Shown here piece by piece: positions 26,306-35,512 of a stretch of DNA of 64,000 nt. Made by a program: the position numbers and the translations under genes. The notes beneath the pieces were generated by a model. The model was given only the letters and a program-made list of their open reading frames with translations. It was not told the origin of the DNA and searched no databases. Source of the stretch: Crossiella sp. SN42 (GTDB lineage Bacteria; Actinomycetota; Actinomycetes; Mycobacteriales; Pseudonocardiaceae); contig NZ_JAMHIV010000030.1 in assembly GCF_023897065.1 (NCBI RefSeq), positions 1 to 64,000 of the forward strand, in the 5' to 3' direction. Position 1 is the stretch's first letter. Every line of letters begins with the position of its first letter.

Positions 26306-27464
26306 GGCACACCGTCCGTTCCCCGGCGAGCCGGGTCAGTTCGCCGACCACCTGGCGGGCGCTGGGTTGCGCGGCCATCTCCGCGCGCAGGCCCCTGGCC
26401 GCGGCGCGGTAGGACGGGGTGTGCAGCAGGTCGGCGGCCGCGGCCCGGATGGCCCCGGGGTCCGCGTGCACGGCGTGCACCAGGCGGGCTGCCCCGGCCT
26501 TGGCCAGGCGGCGCGCGTTGAACTGGTGGTCGGGGTTGAGCGGCAGCAGCAGTTGCGGCACCCCGGCGTGCAGGGCGGTCATGGCCAGTCCGCCGCCACC
26601 GGAGTGGATCACCAGGTCGCAGCCGGGCAGCAGCAGGTGCGCGGCGATCCGCGGCGCGGTGCGCAGGTTCGGCCGCCGCGGCAGCTCGCCTGCCGGGGCC
26701 AGCACGACCAGCTCGGCGTCCACTTCGGACAGTGCGGCCACCACCCTGGCGTCCAGGGGTTCGGCCCCGCCGAAGCGACCGGCGACGGTGCCCGCGGTGA
26801 CACAGATCCGGGGCCGCTGCGGCGGGCGCCGCAGCCAGTCCGGGAGCTCGGCGGCCCCGTTGTAGGGCGTGTAGCGCAGGTGCAGGCGGCGCACCGGGAA
26901 GCCCGCCTGCAACGAGGGTGGGCAGGGATCGATGCTGACCACGCCCAGGGTGTCCACAGTGGACAGACCGAGGCGGCGGGCCAGCGGGGTCAGCGCGACG
27001 GGTTCGAGCGGGCTGGTCAGGTAGGTGAAGTCCATGCCCCACAGGTGCCGGACCGAGGGCACGCCGAGCGCGGCGGCGACCAGCGGGCCGGCGAAGGTGG
27101 TGGGCTCGTGCACCACCAGGTCCGGTCGCCAGCGGCGGGCGAAGGCCAGGGTGTCCGGCAGCATGGCCTCGGCCAGCTCCAGGTAGAGCGAGACGGTGCC
27201 CGCGCCGAAGCGGGTGATCAGCTCGGGCATCTCGATCGGCCGTCCGGCGGCGGCCAGCCGGGCTGAGAGCGGGGCCAGCCGGGGGCGGATGTCCAGGTCC
27301 GCGCCGACCGGCACCGCGGTGAGCCCGGCGCGGGTGATCTCCGCGGTCAGGCCGGGCTGGCTGGCCACCCGCACCTCGTGCCCGGCCGAGGCCAGCGCCC
27401 AGGCCAGCGGGACCAGCGGGGACAGGTGCGAGGCCCAGGCCCAGGTGGTGAACAGCACGCGCAT
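26295..27464 (-). CDS. Glycosyltransferase GT5
   Basis: This 389-residue GT-B enzyme begins MRVLFTTWAWASHLSPL and has WRPDLVVHEPTTF, IDPCPPSLQ, PYNGAAELPDWL and HSGGGGLAMTALHAG. Two signature positions differ from its paralogues: VTAGTVAG replaces VTWGTS, and HSGG replaces HQGG, so donor handling may be altered. ATG 27464 follows the phosphotransferase-like gene by two bases. Confidence 0.9.
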   Translation of the reverse strand: MRVLFTTWAWASHLSPLVPLAWALASAGHEVRVASQPGLTAEITRAGLTAVPVGADLDIRPRLAPLSARLAAAGRPIEMPELITRFGAGTVSLYLELAEAMLPDTLAFARRWRPDLVVHEPTTFAGPLVAAALGVPSVRHLWGMDFTYLTSPLEPVALTPLARRLGLSTVDTLGVVSIDPCPPSLQAGFPVRRLHLRYTPYNGAAELPDWLRRPPQRPRICVTAGTVAGRFGGAEPLDARVVAALSEVDAELVVLAPAGELPRRPNLRTAPRIAAHLLLPGCDLVIHSGGGGLAMTALHAGVPQLLLPLNPDHQFNARRLAKAGAARLVHAVHADPGAIRAAAADLLHTPSYRAAARGLRAEMAAQPSARQVVGELTRLAGERTVCHAG

Positions 27465-27466
27465 GG

Positions 27467-29779
27467 TCAGCCCGCCGGGCGGACCAGGCCCGCGGCGCCG
27501 TCCACGGTGACCAGCAGGCCGTCGCGGAGGGCGCCGGTGGCGTTGCCGGTGGCCACCACCGCGGGGATGCCGTACTCGCGGGCCAGGATCGCCGGGTGGG
27601 ACAGCAGGCTGCCGTTGTCGGTGACCAGCGCGCCGATGCTGGGGAACAGCACCGCCCACTGCGCGGTGGTCTCCGGGCACACCAGCACGTCGCCGCTGCG
27701 CAGCTTGCCGAACTCGGTGACCGAGGTGATCACCCGCACCGGCCCGGTGTAGCGACCGGCCGAGGCCGCGATGCCGCGCAGCGAACCGTCCTCGGCCTCA
27801 CCTGCCGGGCCGCCGCCCCACAGCGACATCGACCACTGCCCGGCCTCGGCGACCCGCTGGGCTGCCGGGGACAGTGTGAGGTCGCCGGAGTCCGGTGGCT
27901 GGTAGTCGCCGTGGAACTTCGGGCCGGGGTGGGCCAGCGCCCAGGCGTGCTGCCCCCGGCCCAGCCTGGCCGGTTCGCGCACGTCGCCGCCCTGGGCGAG
28001 TGCGGTGAGCGCGGGTTCGAGGTCGAGGTGGAAGGCGTCGCCGGGATCGGCGAGCTGGTCGCGGGCGGCCAGGCGGCGGCCAAGCTCCTGGGTGGCGTAG
28101 CGGAACTGGGCCCACAGCGAGACCGCGTAGAAGACCTTCTCATCGCGCACCGGCCCGGCCGCCTCACTGCCGGCGAACGCCGACTCGAACTTCTCCCGGT
28201 CGGCGGGGGCGAGCGCGGCGCGGGCCTCGGTGAGCGCGGCCTGCTGGCGCTGGGCGAGCGCGCGTTGCTCGCGGTCGAAGTCATAGGGCGAGTCGAGCTG
28301 GGCGCGGACCAGGTTCAGCAGCATGCCGGGCTGTTCGGCCATGGTGGGCTCGGTGATGTCGAAGCCGACCGTGCGGTGCCCGTAGTCGCGCACGTACTCG
28401 GCGAAGGCGGCCGCGAAGGCCGGGCCGCCGGTGGGATCCTGGTGCCCGGCGGCCAGCGCGGCCAGCTCGCCGAGGCGGACCGCGGCCGGCATGTGGTCGC
28501 CGGTGAGGCCGCCGCGCAGCCGCAGGGTCTGCTCCGGGGTCCAGTCCAGCAGTTCCCGGCAGGTCAGGCCGAGCTCGCCGAGCAGCGCGATGGAGGCGCC
28601 GCTGAGCCGGAAGTAGACCTCGTGCAGCTCGCCGAAGAACTCGGCGATCCGCCGGAAGTGCGCGGCGAAGTCCACATCGGACAGTGCGGTCAGGTCCGTC
28701 TCGCGCAGGGCGGCGATCCGCTGGGCGAAGGCGGGTTTCCACTCCTGCTGCCAGCGGCGCACCAGGGCCAGGGGCTCCCCGGCGGCGATCCGCGCGGCGA
28801 TGTGCGCCAGCCGTTGGGCGCGCTCGGCCGGGGTGTCCGGGGGCAGGCTCAGGTACAGCCAGCCGCCGATCTGGGCCACCGCGGGCCGCGCGCCGGTGGT
28901 GAAGGCGAAGACGTGCCGGGAGACCTCGGCGAACACCGGCAGGAACACCGAGCGCTGCATCGCCGTCCACGGCCGGTCGGAGTTGCGGTCCCGCACCCAG
29001 AACCCCGGCGGCGGCGCGGCGTCCACCGGGATCTGCTCGACCTGCTCCGGTAGCGCGGTGATCGGCCGGGCCTGCACCAGGGCGGGCTCGCCGTCCGCGA
29101 TCGCCCACTCGATGTCCTGCGGCACGCCGAAGTGCTCGGCCACGCGCCGGGCCAGCGCGGCGATCTCCTTGGCCTGCACGGCGGTCAGCGCGTCCTGGTC
29201 GCCGGAGGTGCGTTCGGCGGTGTCGCCGCGCACCACCCACTCCTCCGCGGTGACCGCACCGGCCATCAGCTGTTCGCCGAGGCCGCGGACCGCGCTGATG
29301 AGCACCTCACCGGTGTCCCCGGTGACCGGGTTGGCGGAGAAGGCGGCCCCGGCCGCGACGGCCGGGACCATCCGCTGCACCAGCACGCCGATCGGGGGCG
29401 GGGCGCCCTCGCCGCGGTGGTAGACGGCCAGCCGCGCCGAGTCGGCCGAGGCCCAGCAGTGCCGCACCGCGTCCAGCACCGCCGCAGGCCCGCGCACGTC
29501 CAGCACCGACTCGTACTGCCCGGCGTAGGACTGATCGGCCAGGTCCTCGGCCACCCCGGAGGAGCGCACCGCGACCGGCGGGTCACCGAGCTCGCGCAGG
29601 GCTTCGGCCAGCTCGGCGCGCAGCTCTTCCGCGGGCGCCCGCACCGCCTCGGTGGTCACCGCGAAGCCGTCCGGCACCGGGAAGCCCTGGCCGCGCAGCG
29701 CGCCGAGCACGGCGGCCTTGCGCCCGATCTGCCCGGTGTCGTCCAGGTCCACTGCGGACAGTGGCAGCAGGTACCTCAC
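27467..29779 (-). CDS. PEP-synthase / rifampin-phosphotransferase-like enzyme
   Basis: This 770-residue protein has an N-terminal PPDK ATP-grasp domain (IGRKAAVLGAL, PVAVRSSGVAEDLADQSYAG, VQRMVPAVAAGAAFSANP, VQARPITAL), a middle region of about 350 residues, and a C-terminal swivelling domain with VCPETTAQWAVLFP and SLLSHPAILAREYGIPAVV. The conserved His near residue 727 is the phosphohistidine carrier. This architecture matches rifampin phosphotransferase, which moves the beta-phosphate of ATP to a hydroxyl. Inside a type II PKS operon it could phosphorylate the polyketide, either as a tailoring/activation step or for self-resistance. GTG 29779 overlaps the upstream stop (GTGA). Confidence 0.82.
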   Translation of the reverse strand: MRYLLPLSAVDLDDTGQIGRKAAVLGALRGQGFPVPDGFAVTTEAVRAPAEELRAELAEALRELGDPPVAVRSSGVAEDLADQSYAGQYESVLDVRGPAAVLDAVRHCWASADSARLAVYHRGEGAPPPIGVLVQRMVPAVAAGAAFSANPVTGDTGEVLISAVRGLGEQLMAGAVTAEEWVVRGDTAERTSGDQDALTAVQAKEIAALARRVAEHFGVPQDIEWAIADGEPALVQARPITALPEQVEQIPVDAAPPPGFWVRDRNSDRPWTAMQRSVFLPVFAEVSRHVFAFTTGARPAVAQIGGWLYLSLPPDTPAERAQRLAHIAARIAAGEPLALVRRWQQEWKPAFAQRIAALRETDLTALSDVDFAAHFRRIAEFFGELHEVYFRLSGASIALLGELGLTCRELLDWTPEQTLRLRGGLTGDHMPAAVRLGELAALAAGHQDPTGGPAFAAAFAEYVRDYGHRTVGFDITEPTMAEQPGMLLNLVRAQLDSPYDFDREQRALAQRQQAALTEARAALAPADREKFESAFAGSEAAGPVRDEKVFYAVSLWAQFRYATQELGRRLAARDQLADPGDAFHLDLEPALTALAQGGDVREPARLGRGQHAWALAHPGPKFHGDYQPPDSGDLTLSPAAQRVAEAGQWSMSLWGGGPAGEAEDGSLRGIAASAGRYTGPVRVITSVTEFGKLRSGDVLVCPETTAQWAVLFPSIGALVTDNGSLLSHPAILAREYGIPAVVATGNATGALRDGLLVTVDGAAGLVRPAG

Positions 29780-30096
29780 GAGCGGCCCTCTCCCCCGTAT
29801 CCGGCGAGCACTTCGTACACACCGAAGCGTCCCCGGCTGGTGTCCTGGTAGGGCCGCAGTGGTGCGGTGGTGTCCCGGTGCGCGCTGCCCCGCTCCCAGT
29901 CCTGGAAGGCGGCCAGGCTCGCCCACTCGCTGATCACCACGAACCGGCCTGCCGGGGCGGAGACCTCGCGCAGCAGCTCGTTGCCGAGCAGCCCCGGTGT
30001 GCCGTCCAGGTCCTGGCTGATCCGGTGGTATGCGGCCACCACGTCCTGCGGCCGCTCGGCCGCGGCGAAGAGCAGCACCCTGGCCCGCGCGCTCAT
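29776..30096 (-). CDS. ABM-type monooxygenase (first of a pair)
   Basis: This 106-residue single-domain antibiotic-biosynthesis monooxygenase contains FVVISEWASLAAFQDWE and SRGRFGVYEVL, typical of the dimeric cofactor-free ActVA-orf6/PdmH group. These enzymes oxidise anthrone-like rings to quinones. It is coupled to the next ABM gene (ATGA) and to the phosphotransferase-like gene (GTGA). Confidence 0.82.
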   Translation of the reverse strand: MSARARVLLFAAAERPQDVVAAYHRISQDLDGTPGLLGNELLREVSAPAGRFVVISEWASLAAFQDWERGSAHRDTTAPLRPYQDTSRGRFGVYEVLAGYGGEGRS

Positions 30097-30407
30097 CCGG
30101 CCGCTCCGGTCATCGCGCGCAGCACGGTCATCGTGGTCATCGACCCGCTGCTGCGGAAGGGGTGCAGTCGCCGGCGGTGTGCCAGGTGGGTCTCGCTGCG
30201 CTCGTAGCGGCGGAAGGTGTCCTCGTCGGTCCAGTCGCTGGTGATGTAGTAGACGCCCTCCTCCTCACTGCTGCGGGCCAGCCACTGCCCGAGGTTGCCG
30301 GGCTGGGTGGTGATGATGTCCGCGCCCGCGTGCCAGGCCGCCTCGAACTCCCCGGCCCGGCCGGGGTGGGTGCACATGCGCAGCAGCACCCGGAACGTCT
30401 CGGCCAT
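30093..30407 (-). CDS. ABM-type monooxygenase (second of a pair)
   Basis: This 104-residue ABM-fold protein has HPGRAGEFEAAWHAGADII and YYITSDWTDEDTFRRYERS, close in type to PdmI/GrhU-like oxygenases. Pairs of ABM enzymes next to a C19-type ketoreductase are a feature of pradimicin- and griseorhodin-type clusters, where they hydroxylate and oxidise the nascent pentangular skeleton. It lies two bases after the ketoreductase stop. Confidence 0.82.
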   Translation of the reverse strand: MAETFRVLLRMCTHPGRAGEFEAAWHAGADIITTQPGNLGQWLARSSEEEGVYYITSDWTDEDTFRRYERSETHLAHRRRLHPFRSSGSMTTMTVLRAMTGAAG

Positions 30408-30409
30408 GC

Positions 30410-31138
30410 TCAGATCCCTCCGTCCACGTGGATGGTCTCCCCGGTCAGGTATGCCGCCTGGTCACCGGCCAGGAAGGCGACCACCGCGCCGATGTCGGCC
30501 ACGTCGCCGAGCCTGCCGAGCGCGGTGAGCGTCTGGTAGCGGCGCACCACCTCCGGCGGCAGCTCGGCCTCGGTGGCGATCACCCCCGGCGCGACCAGGT
30601 TGACCCGGATGCCTTGGGGCCCCAGCTCTTTGGCCAGGGAGCGGGTCAGGCCGATCAGCCCGGCCTTGGCCGCGGTGTAGTGCGCGCGCAGCGGAATGCC
30701 GACGGTGGCGACCTTCGAGCCGATGTTGACCACCGAGGAACCCGGCCCGAGCAGCGGCAGCGCGGCCTTGGTCACCAGGTAGGGCGCGGTGAGCCCGGTG
30801 TCGAGCACCCGCCGCCACTCCGCTAGGGGCAGCTCGGCGAAGGGCACGTGGCTGATCGCCCCGGCGTTGTTGACCACCACGTCCAAGGCGCCGTAGACCT
30901 CGCGGGCCTCGGCGAGCAGGCGGTCCACCTCGGCTTCCTCGGTGACATCGGCGCGCACCACGTGGTGTTCGCCGGGCAGCCCGGCCAGTTCCGCCTTCAG
31001 GCTGGCCGAGTGCTCGGTGTCGGTGCGGTGGCAGACCAGGACCTCGGCCCCGGCCGCGGTGAGCGCGCGGACGATGCCCCGGCCGATGCCCCTGGTGCCT
31101 CCGGTGACCAGTGCGCGTTTCCCGGTCAGTGCGGTCAT
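30410..31138 (-). CDS. Polyketide ketoreductase (SDR)
   Basis: This 242-residue classical SDR has the NAD(P) motif TGGTRGIGRGIV, NNAGAISH, the catalytic NIGSK serine region and HYTAAKAGL (Tyr-x3-Lys), and the C-terminal LTGETIHVDGG. It resembles the late-acting ketoreductases of pentangular pathways (PdmG type) more than the first-ring C9 reductases. It therefore probably reduces a carbonyl far along the chain together with the ABM oxygenases. The position reduced is inferred. Confidence 0.85.
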   Translation of the reverse strand: MTALTGKRALVTGGTRGIGRGIVRALTAAGAEVLVCHRTDTEHSASLKAELAGLPGEHHVVRADVTEEAEVDRLLAEAREVYGALDVVVNNAGAISHVPFAELPLAEWRRVLDTGLTAPYLVTKAALPLLGPGSSVVNIGSKVATVGIPLRAHYTAAKAGLIGLTRSLAKELGPQGIRVNLVAPGVIATEAELPPEVVRRYQTLTALGRLGDVADIGAVVAFLAGDQAAYLTGETIHVDGGI

Positions 31139-31159
31139 GTTGTTCCTCTCCCTTGCGGT

Positions 31160-31600
31160 TCACAGGGCGATGAGGTTGAGCAGGAAGGCCAGCGTGGCCA
31201 GCCCGGTGCGCAGCAGGTTCCAGTTCCGCCAGCGGCGGCGCGGATCCCGCCGCGCCCAGTCGGCAGGCCGGTGCGCGGGGTCGAGCGCGGTGACGTAGCG
31301 GTTGACCGGCACGTTGCGGCTCACCGAGATCAGCACCACCGCGGCCAGCAGGACCGCGGCCGCGGTGTGCGCGGCCCGGCCCTGCGGAGCGAGCGCGGCC
31401 AGCAGCAGGTCCAGCAGCAGCACGCCGCCGTTGAGCGCGGGCATGATCGGGTCGTAGCGCCGCCACAGGAAGCGCACCAGCTGCACGTACTGGCCGTAGG
31501 GCAGGGCCAGCATGAGCGGCACGATGCCGATCACCGTGGACAGCATGATCCCGGCGGCGACCCCGTTGGCCAGCGCCGCGACCAGGGCGAGCACGCTCAC
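31160..31600 (-). CDS. DUF1772-like membrane protein (anthrone-oxygenase family)
   Basis: This 146-residue protein has about four transmembrane helices and the ending DPRRRWRNWNLLRTGLA. The DUF1772 family includes fungal anthrone oxygenases acting on emodin-type rings. Placed between aromatase/cyclase and ketoreductase, an oxidation role at the membrane is plausible but unproven. GTG 31600 overlaps the aromatase stop (GTGA). A paralogue with the same ending lies at 40231-40668. Confidence 0.75.
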   Translation of the reverse strand: MSVLALVAALANGVAAGIMLSTVIGIVPLMLALPYGQYVQLVRFLWRRYDPIMPALNGGVLLLDLLLAALAPQGRAAHTAAAVLLAAVVLISVSRNVPVNRYVTALDPAHRPADWARRDPRRRWRNWNLLRTGLATLAFLLNLIAL

Positions 31601-32055
31601 CCTTCGCCCTTGGCGGCGCGTTCCACGATCTCCTTGATCCGCCGCTGCTGGACCGGGGTGTTGCGGTTGATCCGCTCGGCCATGCCCGCGTCGTCCACCG
31701 GCGCGGCGGGCTTCATCGCGAAGTCCTGCACCCAGCGCAGCCGCACCCCGCCGTCGACCTCGGTGTAGTCCCAGTGGATGCGCATGTACTCGAACGGCCC
31801 GGTCTCCACCCGTTCCGCGCGGACCGTGCGACTGGCCGGGTCGCTGTGCCGCTCCGACACCCAGCTCCAGGTGCGGCCTGCCTCGTCCGGGTGGGTGGTG
31901 AGCCGGAACCGCACCCGGTTCTCGCCCTGCTCCAGGATCTCCGCGGCGGCGTACTCGCTGAACAGCTCCGGCCAGGAGGCCACGTCGTTGGTCATCCGCC
32001 ACACCAGGTCCATCGGCGCCTGGACCAGCACGGTGTTCTCGGTGCGCGCGGCCAT
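31597..32055 (-). CDS. Polyketide aromatase/cyclase (monodomain, SRPBCC)
   Basis: This 152-residue START/SRPBCC-fold protein has VLVQAPMDLVWRMTNDVASW, FRLTTHPDEAGRTWSW and MRIHWDYTEVDGGVRLRWVQDF, as in TcmN N-terminal, WhiE-VI and ZhuI aromatases/cyclases. It should fold and aromatise the first ring(s) of the poly-beta-ketone chain on the ACP. The monodomain form is usual for unreduced first rings. It follows the ACP gene by one base. Confidence 0.92.
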   Translation of the reverse strand: MAARTENTVLVQAPMDLVWRMTNDVASWPELFSEYAAAEILEQGENRVRFRLTTHPDEAGRTWSWVSERHSDPASRTVRAERVETGPFEYMRIHWDYTEVDGGVRLRWVQDFAMKPAAPVDDAGMAERINRNTPVQQRRIKEIVERAAKGEG

Positions 32056-32056
32056 C

Positions 32057-32305
32057 TCAGGCCTGCCCGGCGAGGTCGTTGAGGTAGGCCACCGTCTCCC
32101 TCGGTGTGGTCATCCGGTCCACGGCCTCATCCGGCACCGGCAGGCGGTAGGCCCGGCGCAGCAGCGCGGCCACCTCCAGCTTGGCCAGCGAGTCGTAGCC
32201 GAGGTCGGCCAGCGGGGTGTCCAGGCCGGCGGCGAGGTCGGCGTTCTCCTCCCCCGCTGCCTCGGTGAGCACCTTCTTCAGGTCGATCAGGGTGAATCCG
32301 GACAT
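32057..32305 (-). CDS. Acyl carrier protein of the minimal type II PKS
   Basis: This 82-residue ACP has the phosphopantetheine attachment motif LGYDSLAKLEV (Ser about residue 39). ATG 32305 lies 19 bp inside the end of the CLF gene, so translation is coupled. It carries the growing chain for KS-alpha/CLF. Confidence 0.93.
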   Translation of the reverse strand: MSGFTLIDLKKVLTEAAGEENADLAAGLDTPLADLGYDSLAKLEVAALLRRAYRLPVPDEAVDRMTTPRETVAYLNDLAGQA

Positions 32306-33483
32306 GGGTTCCCTCCAGCTGTTGTGAGCACCACGGCGGAGTTGAAGCCGCCCGCACCCCTGGCCAGCACCAGCGCGGTGCGCGGCGTGTCCGGCCGCGG
32401 TTCGTCCTTGACCAGGTCGAGCAGGTACCCCTCGGGCACCTCGCCGATCCCGGTGGTCGGCGGGATCACCTGATCCCGCAGGCAGAGCAGGGCGGCGGCC
32501 ACGTCCAGTGGCGCGCCACCGGCGTACAGGCGGCCGGTCATCGACTTGGGCGCGGTGACCGGCACGCCGTGCGGGCCGAAGACCTCGGCCAGCGCCTGGG
32601 CCTCCCGCCGGTCCAGCCCGGGGGTGCCCGCGGCGTCGGCGAAGACCACGTCGATGTCCGATGTGGACAGTCTGGCGTCGGCGATGGCGAGCTCGATCGC
32701 GCGGCGCAGCGCGGGTGGCCGGTGGCTGCCCGGCGGCGGGTCGAAGGTGGCCGCGTACCCGGCGAGCACCCCGTAGCCGCGCGCCCCGCGCCGCCGCGCC
32801 GAGGCCTCGGACTCCAGCACCAGCAGCGCGCCGCCCTCGCCGGGCAGGTGGCCGTCGGCGTCGCGGGCGAAGGGCCGGTAGCCGGTGTGGCTGATCCGGC
32901 CGCTGGTTTCCTGGCACAGCTTGGCATATGGGGACAGCGGGGCTTCGGCGCCACCGGAGAGCAGCACGCTCGCGCCGGTGCGCAGCATCCTGCGGGCCTG
33001 GCCGAGCGCGTCCAGCCCGGCGGCCTGTTCGGAGACCAGCACCCCGCACGGGCCGCGGGCGCCGTGCCGGATGGACACCTGGCCGGTGGTGGCCGCGTAG
33101 AACCAGGCGATGGACTGGTAGACGCCCACGTGCTCCGGCCCGCCGGTCCACAGCTTCGCGATCTCCCGCTGCCCGAACTCGTTGCCGCCGGAGGAGCTGC
33201 CGGTGACCACGCCGAACTCGTACTCCGGCAGGGTGGCCGGGTCCAGCGCGGCGTCGGCCAGCGCCAGCTCCGCCGCGGCCAGGCCGAACTGGGTCCAACG
33301 GTCGGTCTGCACCAGCAGCCGGGAGGGCAGATGGTCGGCGGCGGCGAACTCCGGCACCACCCCGGCGCGCACGCCGTGGTCGATGCCGCTCTTGCCGGCC
33401 AGGGTGGCCGCCCAGTACGCCTCGACGCCGATTCCGTTGGGCGCGACCACACCCAGCCCGGTGATCACCGCACGGCCGGTCAT
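32287..33483 (-). CDS. Ketosynthase beta / chain length factor (CLF)
   Basis: This 398-residue KS-fold protein has the active-site Cys replaced by Gln ([13 protein letters not shown], about residue 150), the hallmark of CLFs, which set chain length and generate acetyl starters by decarboxylation. The later His/Lys motifs are also altered ([17 protein letters not shown]). ATG 33483 overlaps the KS-alpha stop (ATGA). A long chain of about 12 acetate units is inferred only from the surrounding pentangular-type genes. Confidence 0.94.
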   Translation of the reverse strand: MTGRAVITGLGVVAPNGIGVEAYWAATLAGKSGIDHGVRAGVVPEFAAADHLPSRLLVQTDRWTQFGLAAAELALADAALDPATLPEYEFGVVTGSSSGGNEFGQREIAKLWTGGPEHVGVYQSIAWFYAATTGQVSIRHGARGPCGVLVSEQAAGLDALGQARRMLRTGASVLLSGGAEAPLSPYAKLCQETSGRISHTGYRPFARDADGHLPGEGGALLVLESEASARRRGARGYGVLAGYAATFDPPPGSHRPPALRRAIELAIADARLSTSDIDVVFADAAGTPGLDRREAQALAEVFGPHGVPVTAPKSMTGRLYAGGAPLDVAAALLCLRDQVIPPTTGIGEVPEGYLLDLVKDEPRPDTPRTALVLARGAGGFNSAVVLTTAGGNPCPDSP

Positions 33484-34742
33484 CGCACACCGCCCGCCCT
33501 GGTCAGCACCATGGCGCTCTGGAAGCCGCCGAAGCCGCTGCCCAGGCTGACCACCGTGTCCAGCCGCGTCTGCCTGGCTTCCCTTGGCACGTAGTCGAGA
33601 TCGCAGCGCGGATCGGGCACCGCGAGGTTGGCCGTGGGCGGGATCACCTGGTGGTGCAAGGCGAGCGCGCAGGCGGCCAGCTCGATCGAGCCGATCGCGC
33701 CAAGGGAATGGCCGACCATGGACTTGATGGAGCTCATCGGTGTCCGGTAGGCGTGCGCGCCGAGCACCGTCTTGACCGCGGCCGTCTCGTGCACGTCGTT
33801 CTGCTGGGTGCCGGAGCCGTGCGCGTTGACGTAGTTCACCGCGGCGGGATCGGTGCGGGCGCGGTCCAGGGCGGTGCGCAGCGCCTCGGCCAGCTCCCGC
33901 CCGTCCGGTTTCAGCCCGGTCATGTGGAAGGCGTTGCCCCGGTTGGCGAATCCGCTGATCTCGGCGTAGATCCGGGCACCCCGGCGGCGGGCGGACCCGG
34001 CCTCCTCCAGCACCAGCACGGCCGCGCCCTCGCCGAGCACGAACCCGTCCCGGCGGCCGTCGAAGGGCCGGGAGGCCTGGGCAGGCTCCTCGTTGTTGGG
34101 CGAGGTGGCGCGGATGGCGTCGAAGCAGGCCACGGTGATCGGCGAGATCGGGGCCTCGGCCGCCCCGGCCAGCACCACCTCGGCGCTGCCCTCGGCGATC
34201 AGCGCCGCGCCGTGCGCCACCGCGTCCAGTCCCGCGGTGCAGCCGGTGGAGATCAGGCTGACCGGTCCTTCGGCACCGCAGAGCCAGGCCACCTCGCGGC
34301 AGATCGAGCTGGGCACCAGGTAGTCGTAGAGGTGCTCCTCCGCCTTGGCCGCGTCGACCTGCCAGTTCCGGCCGAAGTCGCTGACCTCCAGGTAGTGCTG
34401 TTCCAGCCGGGTGGTGTTGCCGACCGCGCTGCCCAGCACCACCCCAAGCCGTTCAGGGGCAAGCGAAGGAAAGTCCAATCCGCTGTCCACAATGGACTCA
34501 CGGGCCGCGGCCAGCGCGAACTGGGCGACCCGGTCCAGGTCGCGAGCCTGCTCTTTGGACAGGCCGTGCCGCCGGGGGTCGAAGTCGCATTCGGCGGCGA
34601 TCCGGGAGCGGAACCCGGTGGCGTCGAACAGCGAGATCGGCCGGGTCGCGGTCCGGCCCGCGGTGAGCAGGTCCCAGAACTGGGGCACGCCAACGCCTCC
34701 GGGCGCGACCACCCCGATACCGGTGACGGCGACGGCGGTCAT
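33480..34742 (-). CDS. Ketosynthase alpha of the type II PKS
   Basis: This 420-residue beta-ketoacyl synthase has the nucleophile in [15 protein letters not shown] (Cys about residue 168), the His in [11 protein letters not shown] and the second His in [12 protein letters not shown]. It performs the decarboxylative condensations with CLF. I chose ATG 34742; the adjacent GTG at 34745 is also possible and would give a GTGA overlap with the cupin gene. Confidence 0.96.
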   Translation of the reverse strand: MTAVAVTGIGVVAPGGVGVPQFWDLLTAGRTATRPISLFDATGFRSRIAAECDFDPRRHGLSKEQARDLDRVAQFALAAARESIVDSGLDFPSLAPERLGVVLGSAVGNTTRLEQHYLEVSDFGRNWQVDAAKAEEHLYDYLVPSSICREVAWLCGAEGPVSLISTGCTAGLDAVAHGAALIAEGSAEVVLAGAAEAPISPITVACFDAIRATSPNNEEPAQASRPFDGRRDGFVLGEGAAVLVLEEAGSARRRGARIYAEISGFANRGNAFHMTGLKPDGRELAEALRTALDRARTDPAAVNYVNAHGSGTQQNDVHETAAVKTVLGAHAYRTPMSSIKSMVGHSLGAIGSIELAACALALHHQVIPPTANLAVPDPRCDLDYVPREARQTRLDTVVSLGSGFGGFQSAMVLTRAGGVR

Positions 34743-35161
34743 CACCGGCTCGCAATCTCCGGATGGGGCGCATCCGGGTTCGGCAGCTCCTCGGTGTCCA
34801 CGTGTCCCAGGCTCGGTTCCGGCGCCAGCGGGCCGAGCTGGAACACCGCGAAGGCCTCCTGCTCGGCGTTGTTCTCGATGCGGTGCCGGGAACCGATGGG
34901 CACCAGCACGCCCTCGCCAGCCGCCAGGCTGAGCAGCTGCCCGTCGATCCAGGCGTCCACCTGGCCGCGCACCAGGTAGAGGAACTCCTCGGAGTAGGGG
35001 TGGTAGTGCTCGGCGACGAACTCGCCGGGCCGCAGCGTGAGCACGCCGAGGAACCCGGCGGAGGCGCCGACGGTGCGCGGGCTGAGCAGCACCCGGATGT
35101 CGCCGCCGCGCCTGCGGTTGGCCGGGATGTCCTCGGCCCTGACCTTGCGCAGCCCGGTCAT
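34742..35161 (-). CDS. Cupin-type polyketide cyclase (TcmJ/WhiE-II type)
   Basis: This 139-residue cupin has the metal-binding pattern [16 protein letters not shown] and GSRHRIENN. Such proteins (TcmJ, RemF, WhiE ORFII) assist ring closure in tetracenomycin-like and pentangular polyketides. ATG 35161 overlaps the TcmI-like gene stop. The combination with TcmI-type cyclase is a pentangular marker. Confidence 0.88.
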   Translation of the reverse strand: MTGLRKVRAEDIPANRRRGGDIRVLLSPRTVGASAGFLGVLTLRPGEFVAEHYHPYSEEFLYLVRGQVDAWIDGQLLSLAAGEGVLVPIGSRHRIENNAEQEAFAVFQLGPLAPEPSLGHVDTEELPNPDAPHPEIASR

Positions 35162-35478
35162 GGCCGGTCCCACTGGTAGAAGGGCGTGGCCATGGCGTCC
35201 TTGGGGCCGCGCCAGCTCGGGTGGTAGGGGCGCACGTACCCGGCCAGGTCGGTGTTGAGCTGCTGGAACAGCGGGGTTTCCCGGACCTCGCGCAGGCGTT
35301 CGCCGACCTCGTGCTCGCTTTCCACCAGGTGGAAGTAGAGGTCGTGGAAGGAGTACAGCGTCCGCCTGGTCACCCCGACCCGGTGCGGCAGCTCGGTCTG
35401 GTCGGACTCGCCGAACAGCCGCGCGACCTCCCCGGTGTGGGCCGGGTCCAGTCGGGCGACGATGAGGCTGCGGTGCAC
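35158..35478 (-). CDS. TcmI-type polyketide cyclase
   Basis: This 106-residue protein has [14 protein letters not shown] and [20 protein letters not shown], closely resembling TcmI and WhiE ORFVII, which close the final rings of tetracenomycin F2-like intermediates. GTG 35478 has GGGAG upstream. It lies 34 bp after the luciferase-like gene and probably belongs to the same transcript. Confidence 0.9.
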   Translation of the reverse strand: MHRSLIVARLDPAHTGEVARLFGESDQTELPHRVGVTRRTLYSFHDLYFHLVESEHEVGERLREVRETPLFQQLNTDLAGYVRPYHPSWRGPKDAMATPFYQWDRP

Positions 35479-35512
35479 TGCCGGACTCCCTTCTGTCGTT
35501 TCCCTTGTGGCT

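Noticed and set aside
27467-29779. Housekeeping PEP synthase
   Set aside because: Gene order and stop/start overlaps place it firmly in the PKS operon, and the arrangement of domains fits antibiotic phosphotransferases better; still, the family call is by eye.
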